This document shows, piece after piece, positions 16,818-26,297 of a stretch of 55,536 nt of DNA. Under the pieces are notes generated by a model. That model was given only the letters and a program-made list of their open reading frames with translations. It was not told the DNA's origin and ran no database searches. This DNA comes from CAYUMU01 sp964445985 (GTDB taxonomy: Bacteria > Planctomycetota > Planctomycetia > Pirellulales > S012-138), in the NCBI GenBank assembly GCA_964445985.1, contig CAYUMU010000040.1, positions 1 through 55,536 of the forward strand, given 5' to 3'. Position numbers and translations under genes: made by a program. Position 1 is the first letter of the stretch. The number at the start of each line of letters is the position of its first letter.

Positions 16818-19067
16818 GTGAGCACGACCACGTCCAAGGGAGCTTCGTCGGGCAGTGTGGCCACGAGTGGCATCAGTAGTCAAAGCTTGGGGGGAACTCC
16901 CCGCATGTCCGCCATTTCGGCGGTGACTACTTGGCACCCGATCTCGCCACCGCTCAACTTTGCCGATACCCCGGCACATGAGATTTTCAATTCGAATGTT
17001 TTCAGCGCGTCGGTCATGAAATCGCGGCTTCCCAAGCCCGTCTTCAAGTCGGTGATGAAGACGATTGATTCCGGCGAAAAGCTCGATCCGTCGGTGGCCG
17101 ACATGGTGGCTTCGGCGATGAAGGATTGGGCCATTGAGAAGGGCGCAACCCACTATGCACACGTTTTTTACCCGTTGACCGGTCTCACCGCCGAGAAGCA
17201 CGACAGCTTTCTCTCGCCCGATGGCGATGGCGGAGCGATCTTCGAGTTTAGCGGCAAGCAGCTAATTCAGGGCGAGCCCGACGGCTCCAGTTTCCCCAGC
17301 GGCGGCATTCGAGCCACGTTTGAAGCCCGCGGCTACACCATTTGGGACGTCACCAGCCCTGCCTATATTCTAGAAAACCCCAACGGCACCACGCTGTGCA
17401 TCCCCACGGCGTTTGTCTCGTGGACGGGCGAAGCGCTGGATAAGAAGACCCCCGTTCTTCGCTCGATGCAGGCTTTGAACGCCCAGGCTCAGCGGATCCT
17501 GAAACTGTTCGGTCACAAGGACGGCGCCTTCGTGGCTTCGACCGCGGGTCCCGAGCAGGAATACTTCTTGATCGATCGGCACTTCTACTTCTCGCGTCCT
17601 GACCTGTTCACCTGCGGGCGTACTCTCTTCGGGGCCAAGCCCCCCAAGGGCCAGGAGTTCGAAGACCATTACTTCGGCGCCATTCCCGAGCGCGTGCTGG
17701 CCTTCATGCTCGAAACAGAACGCGAGTTGTTTAAGTTGGGCGTGCCGGTTAAGACGCGTCACAACGAAGTCGCGCCCGGTCAGTACGAAATTGCCCCGAC
17801 CTTCGAAACGGCCAATATGGCCGCCGACCATCAGCAATTGATGATGATCACGCTGAAGCGGGTGGCCGAAAAGTACGGCATGACCTGTTTGACGCACGAG
17901 AAGCCGTTCGCGGGCGTCAACGGCTCGGGCAAACACGTGAACTGGTCGCTAGGCAGCAAGACCCAGGGCAACCTGCTCGATCCGGGCGACACGCCGCACG
18001 AGAATGCCCAGTTCCTGGTGTTCTGCGCTGCCGTCATTCGTGCTGTGTTTAAGTATCAAGGTTTGCTGCGAGCCGTGGTTGCTTCGGCCGGCAACGATCA
18101 CCGGTTGGGCGCCAACGAGGCTCCACCAGCGATCATCTCGATCTTCTTGGGCGATCAGCTCAACGATATCTTCCAGCAGATCAAGGCCGGGGGCGCCAAC
18201 TCTTCGCTCAAGAAGGGAACGCTGACGGTGGGCGTGGACGTACTGCCGCCGCTTCCCAAAGATGCTGGCGATCGCAACCGCACCAGCCCGTTTGCCTTTA
18301 CCGGCAACCGCTTCGAGTTCCGTGCCGTGGGCGCCAATCAGTCCATCGCTGGACCGCTGGTGGCCATGAACACCATTGTGTGTGAATCGCTCGATTACTG
18401 TGCCCAGAAGTTGGAAGAAGCTACCGCTGGCAAGCCCGATGCCTTGCACGGCGCGGTGCAGACCCTGCTCTCCGACGTCATGAAAGAGTGTGAAGCGATT
18501 ATCTTCAACGGCGACGGCTACTCCGAAGCCTGGCATCAGGAAGCCGCCAAGCGCGGCTTGCTGAACCTGAAGACCGCTGCCGACGCGCTGCCCGTGCTCA
18601 GCGCTCCCGAGATTCGGGCGTTGTTCACCAAGTACAACGTCCTCTCGGAACGCGAGCTGGAAAGCCGCTTGGACATCTACCTTGAGCAGTACTGCAAGAC
18701 GGTGCGAACCGAAGCTCTGCAGACCGTGGAGATGGCCCGGACCTTGATCTTCCCCGCGGCCGTTCGCTACCAAAGCGAGCTCGCCACGGCCTGCGTGAAC
18801 CTCAAGACGCTGGGTTACGAGTTCGATACCGACACCCTGGACAAAATCACCGAACTGGTGAAATGCCTGCAAGACGGCACGAATGTCTTGGAGAAGGCGG
18901 TAGCTCACCACAGTGCGGCTAGCCTGGAAGCCGAAGCCCGTCATTATTGCGACGAAGTATTGCCCGCGATGGCAACGGTTCGCCAGTATGCCGACGAGTT
19001 GGAAGGCTGCGTGGCCGATAACCTGTGGCCGCTGCCCACCTACCAGGAAATGCTGTTCATCAAGTAG
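16818..19067 (+). CDS. glnN: Glutamine synthetase type III
   Basis: This is a 749-residue GSIII enzyme, which makes glutamine from glutamate, ammonia and ATP as a large cytosolic oligomer. I chose GTG 16818, with GAGGAAAAAA upstream, because the sigma-54 promoter lies within the longer open frame and rules out earlier starts. The first 30 residues are Ser/Thr/Gly-rich. The core has GPEQEYFLID (metal-binding Glu), AGQYEIAPTFE-like (here PGQYEIAP), GVNGSGKHVNWS, GNDHRLGANEAPPA and NRFEFRAVGANQS. The length is in the usual 700-750 range for this class. A hairpin terminator follows at 19226. Nitrogen control through sigma-54 is inferred from the promoter. Confidence 0.96.
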   Translation: MSTTTSKGASSGSVATSGISSQSLGGTPRMSAISAVTTWHPISPPLNFADTPAHEIFNSNVFSASVMKSRLPKPVFKSVMKTIDSGEKLDPSVADMVASAMKDWAIEKGATHYAHVFYPLTGLTAEKHDSFLSPDGDGGAIFEFSGKQLIQGEPDGSSFPSGGIRATFEARGYTIWDVTSPAYILENPNGTTLCIPTAFVSWTGEALDKKTPVLRSMQALNAQAQRILKLFGHKDGAFVASTAGPEQEYFLIDRHFYFSRPDLFTCGRTLFGAKPPKGQEFEDHYFGAIPERVLAFMLETERELFKLGVPVKTRHNEVAPGQYEIAPTFETANMAADHQQLMMITLKRVAEKYGMTCLTHEKPFAGVNGSGKHVNWSLGSKTQGNLLDPGDTPHENAQFLVFCAAVIRAVFKYQGLLRAVVASAGNDHRLGANEAPPAIISIFLGDQLNDIFQQIKAGGANSSLKKGTLTVGVDVLPPLPKDAGDRNRTSPFAFTGNRFEFRAVGANQSIAGPLVAMNTIVCESLDYCAQKLEEATAGKPDALHGAVQTLLSDVMKECEAIIFNGDGYSEAWHQEAAKRGLLNLKTAADALPVLSAPEIRALFTKYNVLSERELESRLDIYLEQYCKTVRTEALQTVEMARTLIFPAAVRYQSELATACVNLKTLGYEFDTDTLDKITELVKCLQDGTNVLEKAVAHHSAASLEAEARHYCDEVLPAMATVRQYADELEGCVADNLWPLPTYQEMLFIK

Positions 19068-19225
19068 CGCCTTGCCCGCGAGGCTGGCTGCTGGCTTTCT
19101 GCGAATTTGCTCTGCTCCTGGTTTGGCAAGCATTGCTCGACAAATCGAGGGGAATGGCGAATTGCCTACGCAGGTCGTCAGGCGGATGCCCTGAAGAGAT
19201 AAGCCAGAAGCGCCCTTGCCGCATG

Positions 19226-19261
19226 AAGGGGAGGACCGGATTCGCTACCGGTTCTCCCCTT
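19226..19261 (+). terminator. Terminator hairpin after glnN
   Basis: Arms of 14 bases (19226-19239 and 19248-19261) pair, with one weak position, around an 8-base loop, about 160 bases after the glnN stop. Only a short T-rich stretch follows, so efficiency is uncertain. Confidence 0.55.
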
Positions 19262-19338
19262 TCGGCATTCTTACCCAGGGCGGGCTTAGCCAGCGCGGGC
19301 TTAAGAACCCATGAAGAATAACTTTCGGGCATAGTCGC

Positions 19339-19378
19339 CTTTCGCTCCGCGAAAGGATTTGCTTTCGCGGAGCGAAAG
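19339..19378. repeat. REP-like double palindrome
   Basis: A perfect 17-bp inverted repeat (19339-19355 and 19362-19378) has a 6-base loop, GATTTG. Each arm is also a palindrome by itself (CTTTCGC TCC GCGAAAG). The element can therefore form either one long hairpin or two short ones, as REP elements do. It sits between glnN and pdxJ. No other gene is visible between 19068 and 19563. Confidence 0.75.
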
Positions 19379-19563
19379 CCGACTTTGTTTTTCGTGCAAT
19401 CCTTACCCAGTGTGGGCGAACCCCCGCTCTTCTTCCTCGGTGAACGGAATCCTATTTTGGGTTTACCGCGAACCATGCCCGGCGGCTTTGTATCTTGTTA
19501 AGATCATGGCCAGGCAATGTTGCCGGGGTTTGAGTCGCTCATCTTTGGAGGCGAAGCGCGGAA

Positions 19564-20280
19564 ATGGCGAAGCTAGGCGTCAATATTGACCACGTAGCCA
19601 CGGTTCGACAGGCTCGCAAAACCTACGAGCCCGACCCGGTTTGGGCCGCCGCGATTGCCGAACTGGCGGGAGCCGATGGCATTACGGTTCATCTGCGCGA
19701 AGATCGCCGGCACATCCAGGATCGTGATTTGCGCGTGTTGCGCGAAACGGTGAAGATCAAGCTCAACTTGGAATTGGCCGCCGAAGACGCCATTCTTGCC
19801 ATCGCCCGCGAAACGCAACCCGACCAGGCCACCCTGGTGCCCGAGCGGCGGGAGGAGGTCACCACCGAAGGTGGTTTGGATGTGCTGAAACAGCGACCAC
19901 GTATTCGCGACGCCATCCTCCGGTTGCAAGAAGCCAGCATTGTGGTCAGCCTGTTTCTCGATCCCGATCTGGAGCAAATTGCCGCGGCCGCCGAACTGGG
20001 CGCCAATGCCGTGGAGTTGCATACAGGGCAGTACGCGCTGATGGACAAGCAGCCAACGCAAACCACGGAACTTTCCAAGTTGCAGCAAGCTGGCGAGGCC
20101 GTGCTCGCTGCCGGGCTAACGCTGCATGCGGGGCATGGGCTTAACTATCACAATGTTGTGCCGGTGGCCCGCATTGCTGGCATGGACGAGTTGAACATTG
20201 GCCATAGCATCGTTGCGAGGGCGATTATGGTCGGCATGTCGCAAGCCGTTCGAGAAATGAAGGACTTGATCCAGAGCTAA
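19564..20280 (+). CDS. pdxJ: Pyridoxine 5'-phosphate synthase
   Basis: The protein has 238 residues. PdxJ joins 1-deoxy-xylulose-5-phosphate with 3-amino-2-oxopropyl phosphate in the DXP-dependent vitamin B6 pathway. Family motifs are LGVNIDHVATVRQAR at the N-terminus (catalytic region), ITVHLREDRRHI, LVPERREEVTTEGGLD, GANAVELHTGQYA, LHAGHGLNY and ELNIGHSIVARA. It is a TIM barrel of standard length. GGAGG lies 12 bases before the ATG. No other B6 genes are near. The stop overlaps the convergent stop of the PAP2 gene by three bases. Confidence 0.97.
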   Translation: MAKLGVNIDHVATVRQARKTYEPDPVWAAAIAELAGADGITVHLREDRRHIQDRDLRVLRETVKIKLNLELAAEDAILAIARETQPDQATLVPERREEVTTEGGLDVLKQRPRIRDAILRLQEASIVVSLFLDPDLEQIAAAAELGANAVELHTGQYALMDKQPTQTTELSKLQQAGEAVLAAGLTLHAGHGLNYHNVVPVARIAGMDELNIGHSIVARAIMVGMSQAVREMKDLIQS

Positions 20281-21140
20281 TCGAGCACCACTCGAGGCGC
20301 GCCGTCGGCCGCTTTGCGACTTCGACTGGGGTCACGAAGCAGCAACTGCGACAACATGAAGGCCAGCAGTCCCACGAGAATTCCTTCGAGTGCTCCCACG
20401 AGAATGTCGGTGGCCGTATGAACGCGCAACAAGGGACGCGAATAGGCGGCGAGCACCGCCCACACCACGAGTGCCTGCATGAGCCGCCACCGCCACCTGG
20501 CGAGCGCGGCAAATCCCCAGGCAAGAAAATATGTAGCGATGGTCATCGCCGATAGGGAATGGCCGGAGGGGAAGGAATAGCCCGTCTCCTGAATCCAGTG
20601 CCGGCGAATGATGTCGTGCATGCCGGGCGTGCCAGGAGGCAAGCGTTCGGCCAGGTAGAGACTGCGCTGCACCTTGTCGCCAATGCCGTAGAAGCCTTCG
20701 GCATCCAAATCAATACGACCCTCCAATACCAGTTGGAGAACGACCGGCCGAGGGACGGAAAGCCACGGCTTTAAAATATGCTCGTTGAAATAGGCGGAAA
20801 TGCTGGCACAAAACGCCAACGTGATCAAAATGACGATCCCTTCCCGCAGCCTCGTTCGGCCGGATATGTTCGGGCGACTAATCACGACAACGGTTAGCAG
20901 GCATATCAGCACGGTCGCGCCGTACTTTCCGGCCATTTCGGTAAACGCAAAAAAAACGAGCGCCGTCGGTCCATCTAAAGGGATGGAAGGCTGCAAGTAG
21001 GCCCCGGTCAAGGTCGCGGCCGCCACGGTCATCCAGCACAAGGTCCGAACAAGAACCTGCCGCTGAGACGGAGGCAACGAAGTTTGCGGCTCCTGGCGAG
21101 AAACGGATTCGGACAACGAGCCTGGCTCTGGAATGGGCAT
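20277..21140 (-). CDS. PAP2-family membrane phosphatase
   Basis: The 287-residue protein has an N-terminal cytosolic tail and about six membrane spans. The three phosphatase motifs are complete: KPWLSVPRP, SFPSGHS and SRPLLRVHTATD. Relatives remove phosphate from undecaprenyl pyrophosphate, phosphatidylglycerol phosphate or other lipid phosphates at the membrane. An insertion between the first and second motifs (ERLPPGTPGMHDII and surroundings) resembles that of phosphatases acting on larger lipids, but no substrate is implied. ATG 21140 was preferred over the upstream GTG at 21200; neither has a good ribosome site. The gene overlaps pdxJ tail to tail. Confidence 0.87.
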   Translation of the reverse strand: MPIPEPGSLSESVSRQEPQTSLPPSQRQVLVRTLCWMTVAAATLTGAYLQPSIPLDGPTALVFFAFTEMAGKYGATVLICLLTVVVISRPNISGRTRLREGIVILITLAFCASISAYFNEHILKPWLSVPRPVVLQLVLEGRIDLDAEGFYGIGDKVQRSLYLAERLPPGTPGMHDIIRRHWIQETGYSFPSGHSLSAMTIATYFLAWGFAALARWRWRLMQALVVWAVLAAYSRPLLRVHTATDILVGALEGILVGLLAFMLSQLLLRDPSRSRKAADGAPRVVLD

Positions 21141-21311
21141 AAGCTTATCGTCGCCCGGCTGTCGAAAGGGAGCAAGGGGCCAACGACGGCCAGTCAGCAC
21201 GGCCGGCGGCGGCGCGCCATGGGCCGCGAATTTTTGTTCAAGACCTGGTCAGGGAATAAGCGTTGCACGCTGCCATTCTCTTATTTAAGAATAAGCGGAG
21301 AAGGCCATTCG

Positions 21312-22592
21312 TCACAGCATTGCCTGAAATCCTGTCAGGAAGTACAGGCCTTCACGATCGTGCTCATACTTAAATGCCGGAACCGTGTTCTCGATCATCA
21401 GCATGCCATACCAGGCAAAGTTGCTGGTGATATTGAAGGCCGCCTTGAAGATTCCCCGTCGCGACACGGCATCGTGAATTCGTTCACCCACGGCGTGGGG
21501 ATGATATTCTCCATAGTTCAGGTTGAACTGCCAGCGTTCCACAAAGTAACCGGCATCGAGATAGTATCCCACGCCATGGAGCTTGCCGTACTTTGCCTGC
21601 GCAATCTGGCGATTGTAAAGGCTGCGTCCCCAAAAGATGTCGTCCAGATCCAGATCGCCTCGCCGCAAACCGTATTCGTCATAGATCAACTCGCCAGAAA
21701 AGGTCCAGGGACCGTGGCGAAACATGGCGTCGATGCCAGCGTGATTGTTGGTTTCTTTCTGCCCTTCCGACCCGATGCCATCTTGCCATTTGATCGATGT
21801 TCCGACGGCCCAGTCTTCCTCTTGCAGACCAACTCGGCCAATAATCGCTTTGGACGAGTTGGCGTCACGATCGGGTCCTCCATTGGTCAGGGCGGCCGTG
21901 GCGATAAAGATGCCCGGGTCGTATTGTGCTAGCAGACCGGTTTCACGCCAAAGGATGGCCTCGGATCGAATGAACGGGGCATCGTCCATACGATTGGTCA
22001 TCAGCGGAAAGTAAAACCTTCCGAAGGGCGTGACCATTTTACCCACGGCCAGCAAGAAATCTTCGTGCCTGGTGGAAAGCAACAGTTGCGAGATCTGTAA
22101 GGCTTCGACCTTGAAGTTGTGATCGTAGGATACTCGTTGGGGTGTATCCACGAGGCGATTGTTGTCGAACGGCTGGTTCAGGTAGAGCTCACAATCCAGC
22201 CGCGTGGTCCAAGCCGATTCCGTCGTTTGCAAATAGCCGTACATGCCCCCTTCGACACTGAAATCCGAGGCCTGCCCGGTGAACCAAATTCGATGGTCGT
22301 ATTGGTACGTTCCACGCGCGTAGCCCGAAATGTCGTAGTCCAGCTTTTGCCACCATTGCTGTCCGGCAGCTTCTTCCCAGTCTTCGGAGGCACGTTCTTG
22401 GGTGACCTCCAGCTGCTGCGACGGCGGCAGTTCGGGAATTCCCGCAAAGGAAGCAGGTTGAATGCTGGCATCGCCCGTCAATTGGTTGGAAATTTCGGTC
22501 ACGGCCACGCGATCCGCGGCTTTTGCACACGCGAGCGAGAGCACAAGTGCCGGCATCATTGCCGCAATCTGTGCGCACTGCCGTAAATGCAT
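21312..22592 (-). CDS. Outer-membrane beta-barrel (porin-like) protein
   Basis: The product has 426 residues. ATG 22592 has GGGGAG about nine bases upstream and is followed by a signal peptide ending near CAKA-ADR. After a Gln/Glu-rich linker the protein alternates polar and aromatic residues in strands (LDYDISGYARGTYQYDH, in part). Porin-like strand patterns continue (VGKMVTPFGRFYFPLM, FNLNYGEYHPH) and the chain ends KYEHDREGLYFLTGFQAML. The segment GKMVTPFGRF resembles phosphate-selective porins and related 16-18-strand barrels. It could admit anions or sugars, but no specificity residue is evident. It is followed by the PAP2 gene 170 bases on. Confidence 0.65.
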   Translation of the reverse strand: MHLRQCAQIAAMMPALVLSLACAKAADRVAVTEISNQLTGDASIQPASFAGIPELPPSQQLEVTQERASEDWEEAAGQQWWQKLDYDISGYARGTYQYDHRIWFTGQASDFSVEGGMYGYLQTTESAWTTRLDCELYLNQPFDNNRLVDTPQRVSYDHNFKVEALQISQLLLSTRHEDFLLAVGKMVTPFGRFYFPLMTNRMDDAPFIRSEAILWRETGLLAQYDPGIFIATAALTNGGPDRDANSSKAIIGRVGLQEEDWAVGTSIKWQDGIGSEGQKETNNHAGIDAMFRHGPWTFSGELIYDEYGLRRGDLDLDDIFWGRSLYNRQIAQAKYGKLHGVGYYLDAGYFVERWQFNLNYGEYHPHAVGERIHDAVSRRGIFKAAFNITSNFAWYGMLMIENTVPAFKYEHDREGLYFLTGFQAML

Positions 22593-22933
22593 GTCCGGAT
22601 CTCCCCAGTGGCCGTTCCGCTCCCGCAACTGCGAGATATCTATGCACTGGATCGGACACGACAGGCGGCAGGCTTCATTCAATCCGTACAATCGGTAAGG
22701 TTACCCTCCCCTTTTTTTGGCGATGAGTATTGCCCTGGCAGCAATAGATGCATGGCAGCGCCGGTTAACTGCGCCAGCATAGTGAACACCTGCCAGGCTA
22801 GATTGGATCCCGAATTTTCCCGGCCTGTGAGCGAAGGTAATTCCGTCGGGGCAGGCATAAAACAAGGCCGGGTGCAATTTTCATCGCACCCGGCCCTTGT
22901 AAATTATCTATCCGTTTGCGTCAGCTTCGCGGC
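22593..22933. other. Gap between flagellin and the porin-like gene
   Basis: Apart from the terminator at 22863-22899 and an expected promoter for the porin-like gene, I see no gene or repeat in these 340 bases. Confidence 0.5.
22863..22899 (-). terminator. Flagellin terminator
   Basis: A GC-rich stem of about 13 bp (CAAGGCCGGGTGC with GCACCCGGCCCTTG, one bulged base) surrounds a 10-base loop. It lies 35 bases past the flagellin stop and is followed on the minus strand by TTTTATG. This is a textbook intrinsic terminator. Confidence 0.85.
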
Positions 22934-25753
22934 TTATCGCAGCAGAGCCAAGGCGTTTTGCGGATTGCTGTTGGCGATACCCAACACCGAGGTGCCCGAT
23001 TGCACCAGAATTTGAGCACGCGTGAGAGCAGCGCTTTCCTGGGCGAAGTCGGCGTCGCGGATCGTGCTTTCCGCTTCCGTCAGGTTGGCGAGCGTTTCGT
23101 TGAGCGTGTAAATGTTGGTTTCCAAAGTCGTCTTCTGGAAAGCACCCAATCGGCCGCGGAGCGAGGTCACGGCATCAATGGTTTCTTCCACAATCTTGGC
23201 GGCTCGGGTGGTGTCGGTCGCCAAGGCGGCGTCGCCGCCCGAACGCAGTTCGAACAACCGGCCGTTGATCCCACCCAGCCGAGCCGTGCTCACGCTCTGG
23301 ATGGCAATCCGTGCTTGCTGATTGCTGACGATATCGGGGCCGAGTTGGAACAGGGCGCCACCGCCGGTGACATTGAAGGTGAAGTCGGTCGTCGAACCGG
23401 CTTCCACCGACAGCGACAGATCGAGCCGCGACGTGTTGATCGAAAGCTTGTTGCCTTCGCCGGTGGCTTTCACGCCATTCACCGTGGCATTGATGTCGGT
23501 GCCGTTGGTTCGCACCGCGCTGAGAGCGGCGGAGAAGGTGCCGCCGGCGCCTTCGGAAATGACGTTCACATCCACGAAGGCACTGCTGCCATACTCCGTG
23601 GAACTGAGCGACAAGGCCTCGTCTTCAATGCTGGCTTGTACGCCCGTGGCGTCGGTCACCAGGTTGATCGCGTCCACGATCTCACTTAGCTGGGTTCCCG
23701 CTTGGAAGCTGAAGACTTCCGAACCCGACTTGCCCGAGACATTGACGACCAGGGAAGCCACCAGGCCACCATCGGTGTCGGCGGTGCCGCCGGCCAAGGC
23801 GCCGGTGGGGTCGGTATCGGCGCCGGCCACGAATTGGCTGTCGCTGGCGGAAGCGGAGAGCTCGGCTTCAAACTCGCCTTCGAGCTGGGTGTTGAGCGCA
23901 TCGACAATGTCGGCGAGCTCGTAGGTGGAGCTGTTGTCGAGCGTGATCGTCAACGCACCGTTGGCAAAGGCGGCGGTGATCGAGCCGGCGGCGGCGCCGG
24001 CATCGGTCACCACGTTGATCGTGCCGTTGTAGGCCGTGCCCGAGTTGAGGGCAGTGATGGTAATCACGTCATCGGTGGTGATATCGTTCACGCCGCCGGC
24101 CAAAGTACCGGTGGGATCGGTGTCGGTGCCGGCGAGGAAGACTTCGCTACCGGCCGCCGTGGTCAGTTCGGCCTCGAAGTCGTCGACCAACTGGGTATTG
24201 ATGGCATCGACAATGTCGTTGATGTCGTAGTTGCTCGCGTTGTCGAGCGTGATCGTCAACGTGCCCGCGGCGAAAGCGGCGGTGATGGAGCCGGCGGTGG
24301 CGGCAGCATCGGTCACCACGGCAATGTTGCCGTTGAACTGGGTGCCAGTATTCAGCGAGGTGATGGTGACGACGTTCTCGTCGAGAATGTCGTCCACGCC
24401 GCCAGCCAAGGTGCCGGTCGGAGCAGTGGTGCTAGCCAAAAAGTCGCCGTCGCCCGCGGTGGCGGTCAACGAGGCATCAAACTCGCCCGCCAATTGGGTA
24501 TCGATCGCACTGACAATGTTCGCGAGCGAATAGTTCGAAGAATTGTCGAGCGTGATCGTGAGGACGCCGGCAGTGAAGTCGGCGACGATCGAGCCGGGCG
24601 CGGCGCCGGCGTCGGTCACCACGTTGATGGCGCCGTTGAATCCGGTGCCGTTGTTAAGGGCGGTGATCGTGATTTCGTCGTCGGCGGTGACCGCGTCGAG
24701 ACCGCCCGACGTGACGTTGAGGAAGCTGTCTTCATCGGCGGCATCGACATCCTCCGCGCCGTCGGTAGTAGTTGCGTCGAAGATCGCTCCCAAATCGTTA
24801 TTGATCAAGTTGACGATGTCGTCAAGCGTGGCGCCACCACCGCCCGCGAAGTCCAATGTCACCGTGATCTTGTTGTTGAGGGCATCGTACACCGCTTCAT
24901 CGCCGGAGTTGGCGTCGATGATCTCGATTTCCAAACCGTTGCCTGCCAGGCCGTCCGCTGCTCCGCCAGCGACGGCTTCAATATCAATCGCACCGTTCGC
25001 CAAGGTGAGCGTACCCGCGGCTTGCGCGGCCGGCGTGGTGATATCGGAGAAGGTCAACGTGCCCGAGGCGGCCGAGCCGGGGGTGGCGACGGTGCCGAAG
25101 GTCAGCGTGCCCGAAGACTCGGTTCCCGGCGTGGTCACGTCGGCGAAGGTGAGGTTGCCCGATGCCGCGGCGCCCGCGGTGAACGCGAAACCGTCGTTGG
25201 TAATCAGGGCCTGCGTCGCCGCGGAGCCAATCTTCACGCTCACGGAAATTGAACCAGCGGTGCCCAGGTTGGCCTGGTCAATCTGCAAGTTCTTGACCTG
25301 CGAGGGGGCGCCGCTGGAGATGAAGTCGAGGCTGCCATCGAGCAAGCGGCGGCCCTGGAACTGAGTGATTTGCGAGATGCGGTCGATGGCTTCGAGCGAG
25401 GAGTCGATCTGCAACTGGTTGGCGGCGATTTGCTCGGGGCTGAGGGCGCCGGTGTTCGCGGCTTCGGTCACCAGACCACGAATATCGTTAAGCAGCGAGC
25501 TCACCTGGCCCAGAGCGCTGTCCGCGGTGGCAATCAACTGATTGGCGCGCTGGCTGTTGGTGATGGCACGTTCGACGCTGATAATGTCGCTGCGAAGGGC
25601 TTCGCTGGCAATCAAACCGGCGGGATCGTCTTTACCGGTGTTGATACGCAAACCGGTGCTAAGTCGAGTGAGCGCCAAGCCCAGGGAGTCGTTAGACCGG
25701 GCCAGGTTCTTCTGCGCGATAAGCGAACTGACGTTGGTGTTAATGCGTGTCAT
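22934..25753 (-). CDS. fliC: Long flagellin with tandem-repeat variable domain
   Basis: The 939-residue protein is more than twice the size of common flagellins. The N-terminal D0/D1 region is typical (RINTNVSSLIAQKNL, LSTGLRIN, DDPAGLIASE), as is the C-terminal one (RLGAFQKTTLETN, QESAALTRAQILVQ, NPQNALALL). Between residues about 195 and 660 lies an Ala/Thr/Asp-rich domain. It starts with four short units of about 16 residues (SGTLTFxxxxTPG), then a degenerate and three clear repeats of 101-102 residues (ITITALNxGTxxNG through DPTGTLAGG). AGAGGAG precedes the ATG by nine bases. The filament is secreted by the flagellar export system. The csrA and fliW genes lie directly upstream. No Cys is visible. 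Confidence 0.96.
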   Translation of the reverse strand: MTRINTNVSSLIAQKNLARSNDSLGLALTRLSTGLRINTGKDDPAGLIASEALRSDIISVERAITNSQRANQLIATADSALGQVSSLLNDIRGLVTEAANTGALSPEQIAANQLQIDSSLEAIDRISQITQFQGRRLLDGSLDFISSGAPSQVKNLQIDQANLGTAGSISVSVKIGSAATQALITNDGFAFTAGAAASGNLTFADVTTPGTESSGTLTFGTVATPGSAASGTLTFSDITTPAAQAAGTLTLANGAIDIEAVAGGAADGLAGNGLEIEIIDANSGDEAVYDALNNKITVTLDFAGGGGATLDDIVNLINNDLGAIFDATTTDGAEDVDAADEDSFLNVTSGGLDAVTADDEITITALNNGTGFNGAINVVTDAGAAPGSIVADFTAGVLTITLDNSSNYSLANIVSAIDTQLAGEFDASLTATAGDGDFLASTTAPTGTLAGGVDDILDENVVTITSLNTGTQFNGNIAVVTDAAATAGSITAAFAAGTLTITLDNASNYDINDIVDAINTQLVDDFEAELTTAAGSEVFLAGTDTDPTGTLAGGVNDITTDDVITITALNSGTAYNGTINVVTDAGAAAGSITAAFANGALTITLDNSSTYELADIVDALNTQLEGEFEAELSASASDSQFVAGADTDPTGALAGGTADTDGGLVASLVVNVSGKSGSEVFSFQAGTQLSEIVDAINLVTDATGVQASIEDEALSLSSTEYGSSAFVDVNVISEGAGGTFSAALSAVRTNGTDINATVNGVKATGEGNKLSINTSRLDLSLSVEAGSTTDFTFNVTGGGALFQLGPDIVSNQQARIAIQSVSTARLGGINGRLFELRSGGDAALATDTTRAAKIVEETIDAVTSLRGRLGAFQKTTLETNIYTLNETLANLTEAESTIRDADFAQESAALTRAQILVQSGTSVLGIANSNPQNALALLR
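23780..24673 (-). repeat. Three ~305 bp tandem repeats in flagellin
   Basis: Approximate units are 24371-24673, 24065-24370 and 23780-24064, encoding residues 361-461, 462-563 and 564-658. Each carries an ITITALN-like start, VVTDAxxxxGSI, LTITLDN and DIVxAINTQL. A fourth, diverged unit precedes them at residues 275-360. Confidence 0.85.
24986..25162 (-). repeat. 48 bp short repeats in flagellin
   Basis: Four 16-residue units run from residue 198 to about 256, each around GxLTF and TTPG. They join the conserved D1 region to the long repeats. Confidence 0.7.
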
Positions 25754-25762
25754 ACTCGGACA

Positions 25763-25769
25763 CTCCTCT
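25763..25769 (-). promoter_or_regulatory. Flagellin ribosome site, candidate CsrA target
   Basis: AGAGGAG, nine bases before the flagellin ATG, includes the AGGA/GGA core that CsrA binds. In organisms with FliW-CsrA control, CsrA blocks flagellin translation at such a site. Occupancy here is inferred from the neighbouring csrA and fliW. Confidence 0.5.
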
Positions 25770-26266
25770 CAGGTTGGAACGAGCAACTGTATGTTCTGGC
25801 CAGATGCGGGAAGCCTTCGGGATCCTGGCATACCGGTCGGCGACCTGGTGAGGGCATTGCTGCCCGTGGCGCCGATGATCGCTTGTTTGGCATGTCTTTG
25901 GACCGCGGTGGTGGTGCCGAATCTTCCCGCTGGTTGTTCACGTCCCTGCCTTCGCTTCCACCAGCGTCTCGTCTATTGAATTCGTCGCCATCCTAACGGC
26001 CTACTCACAATGAATAGGTTCGATCAAATAGACTGCATCCTTTAGGAAAAAGAGGTCACTTACGTTGACCCGTCAAATTTGGTGGAAAATTAAATAAGCT
26101 GGGTTGTCAAGAGACCCGTCGTTTAGGGGAGAACTTTTGTCCAAAGGCCCCGCCACAATCGCCATTTCCCATTCAACTGAAAATCGGCATTGCTAGCGAT
26201 TTTCGTGAAGGCTGTTGGCTGAGACAGCTTGCAAATGACGTTGTTGTATCCATTTCAATGGATTTC

Positions 26267-26297
26267 GCCCCGCCGGAAAGCCTGGTTCCGGCGGGGC
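26267..26297 (-). terminator. Hairpin after csrA
   Basis: A perfect 12-bp GC-rich stem (GCCCCGCCGGAA, 26267-26278, with 26286-26297) has a 7-base loop, about 190 bases past the csrA stop. No T-run follows on either strand, so the terminator role is tentative. Confidence 0.5.

Noticed and set aside
17949..19133. 394-codon frame opposite glnN
   Set aside because: glnN on the other strand is certain; the antisense frame has no domain and arises from high-GC codon bias.
23702..25252. 516-codon open frame opposite the flagellin gene
   Set aside because: It is a mirror of the Ala/Thr/Asp-rich repeat region; the Gly/Val/Asp composition and absence of a ribosome site mark it as a shadow.
26010..26060. 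Sigma-28 promoter for flagellin
   Set aside because: A TAAA element exists on the minus strand, but the -10 half does not match GCCGATAA closely enough.
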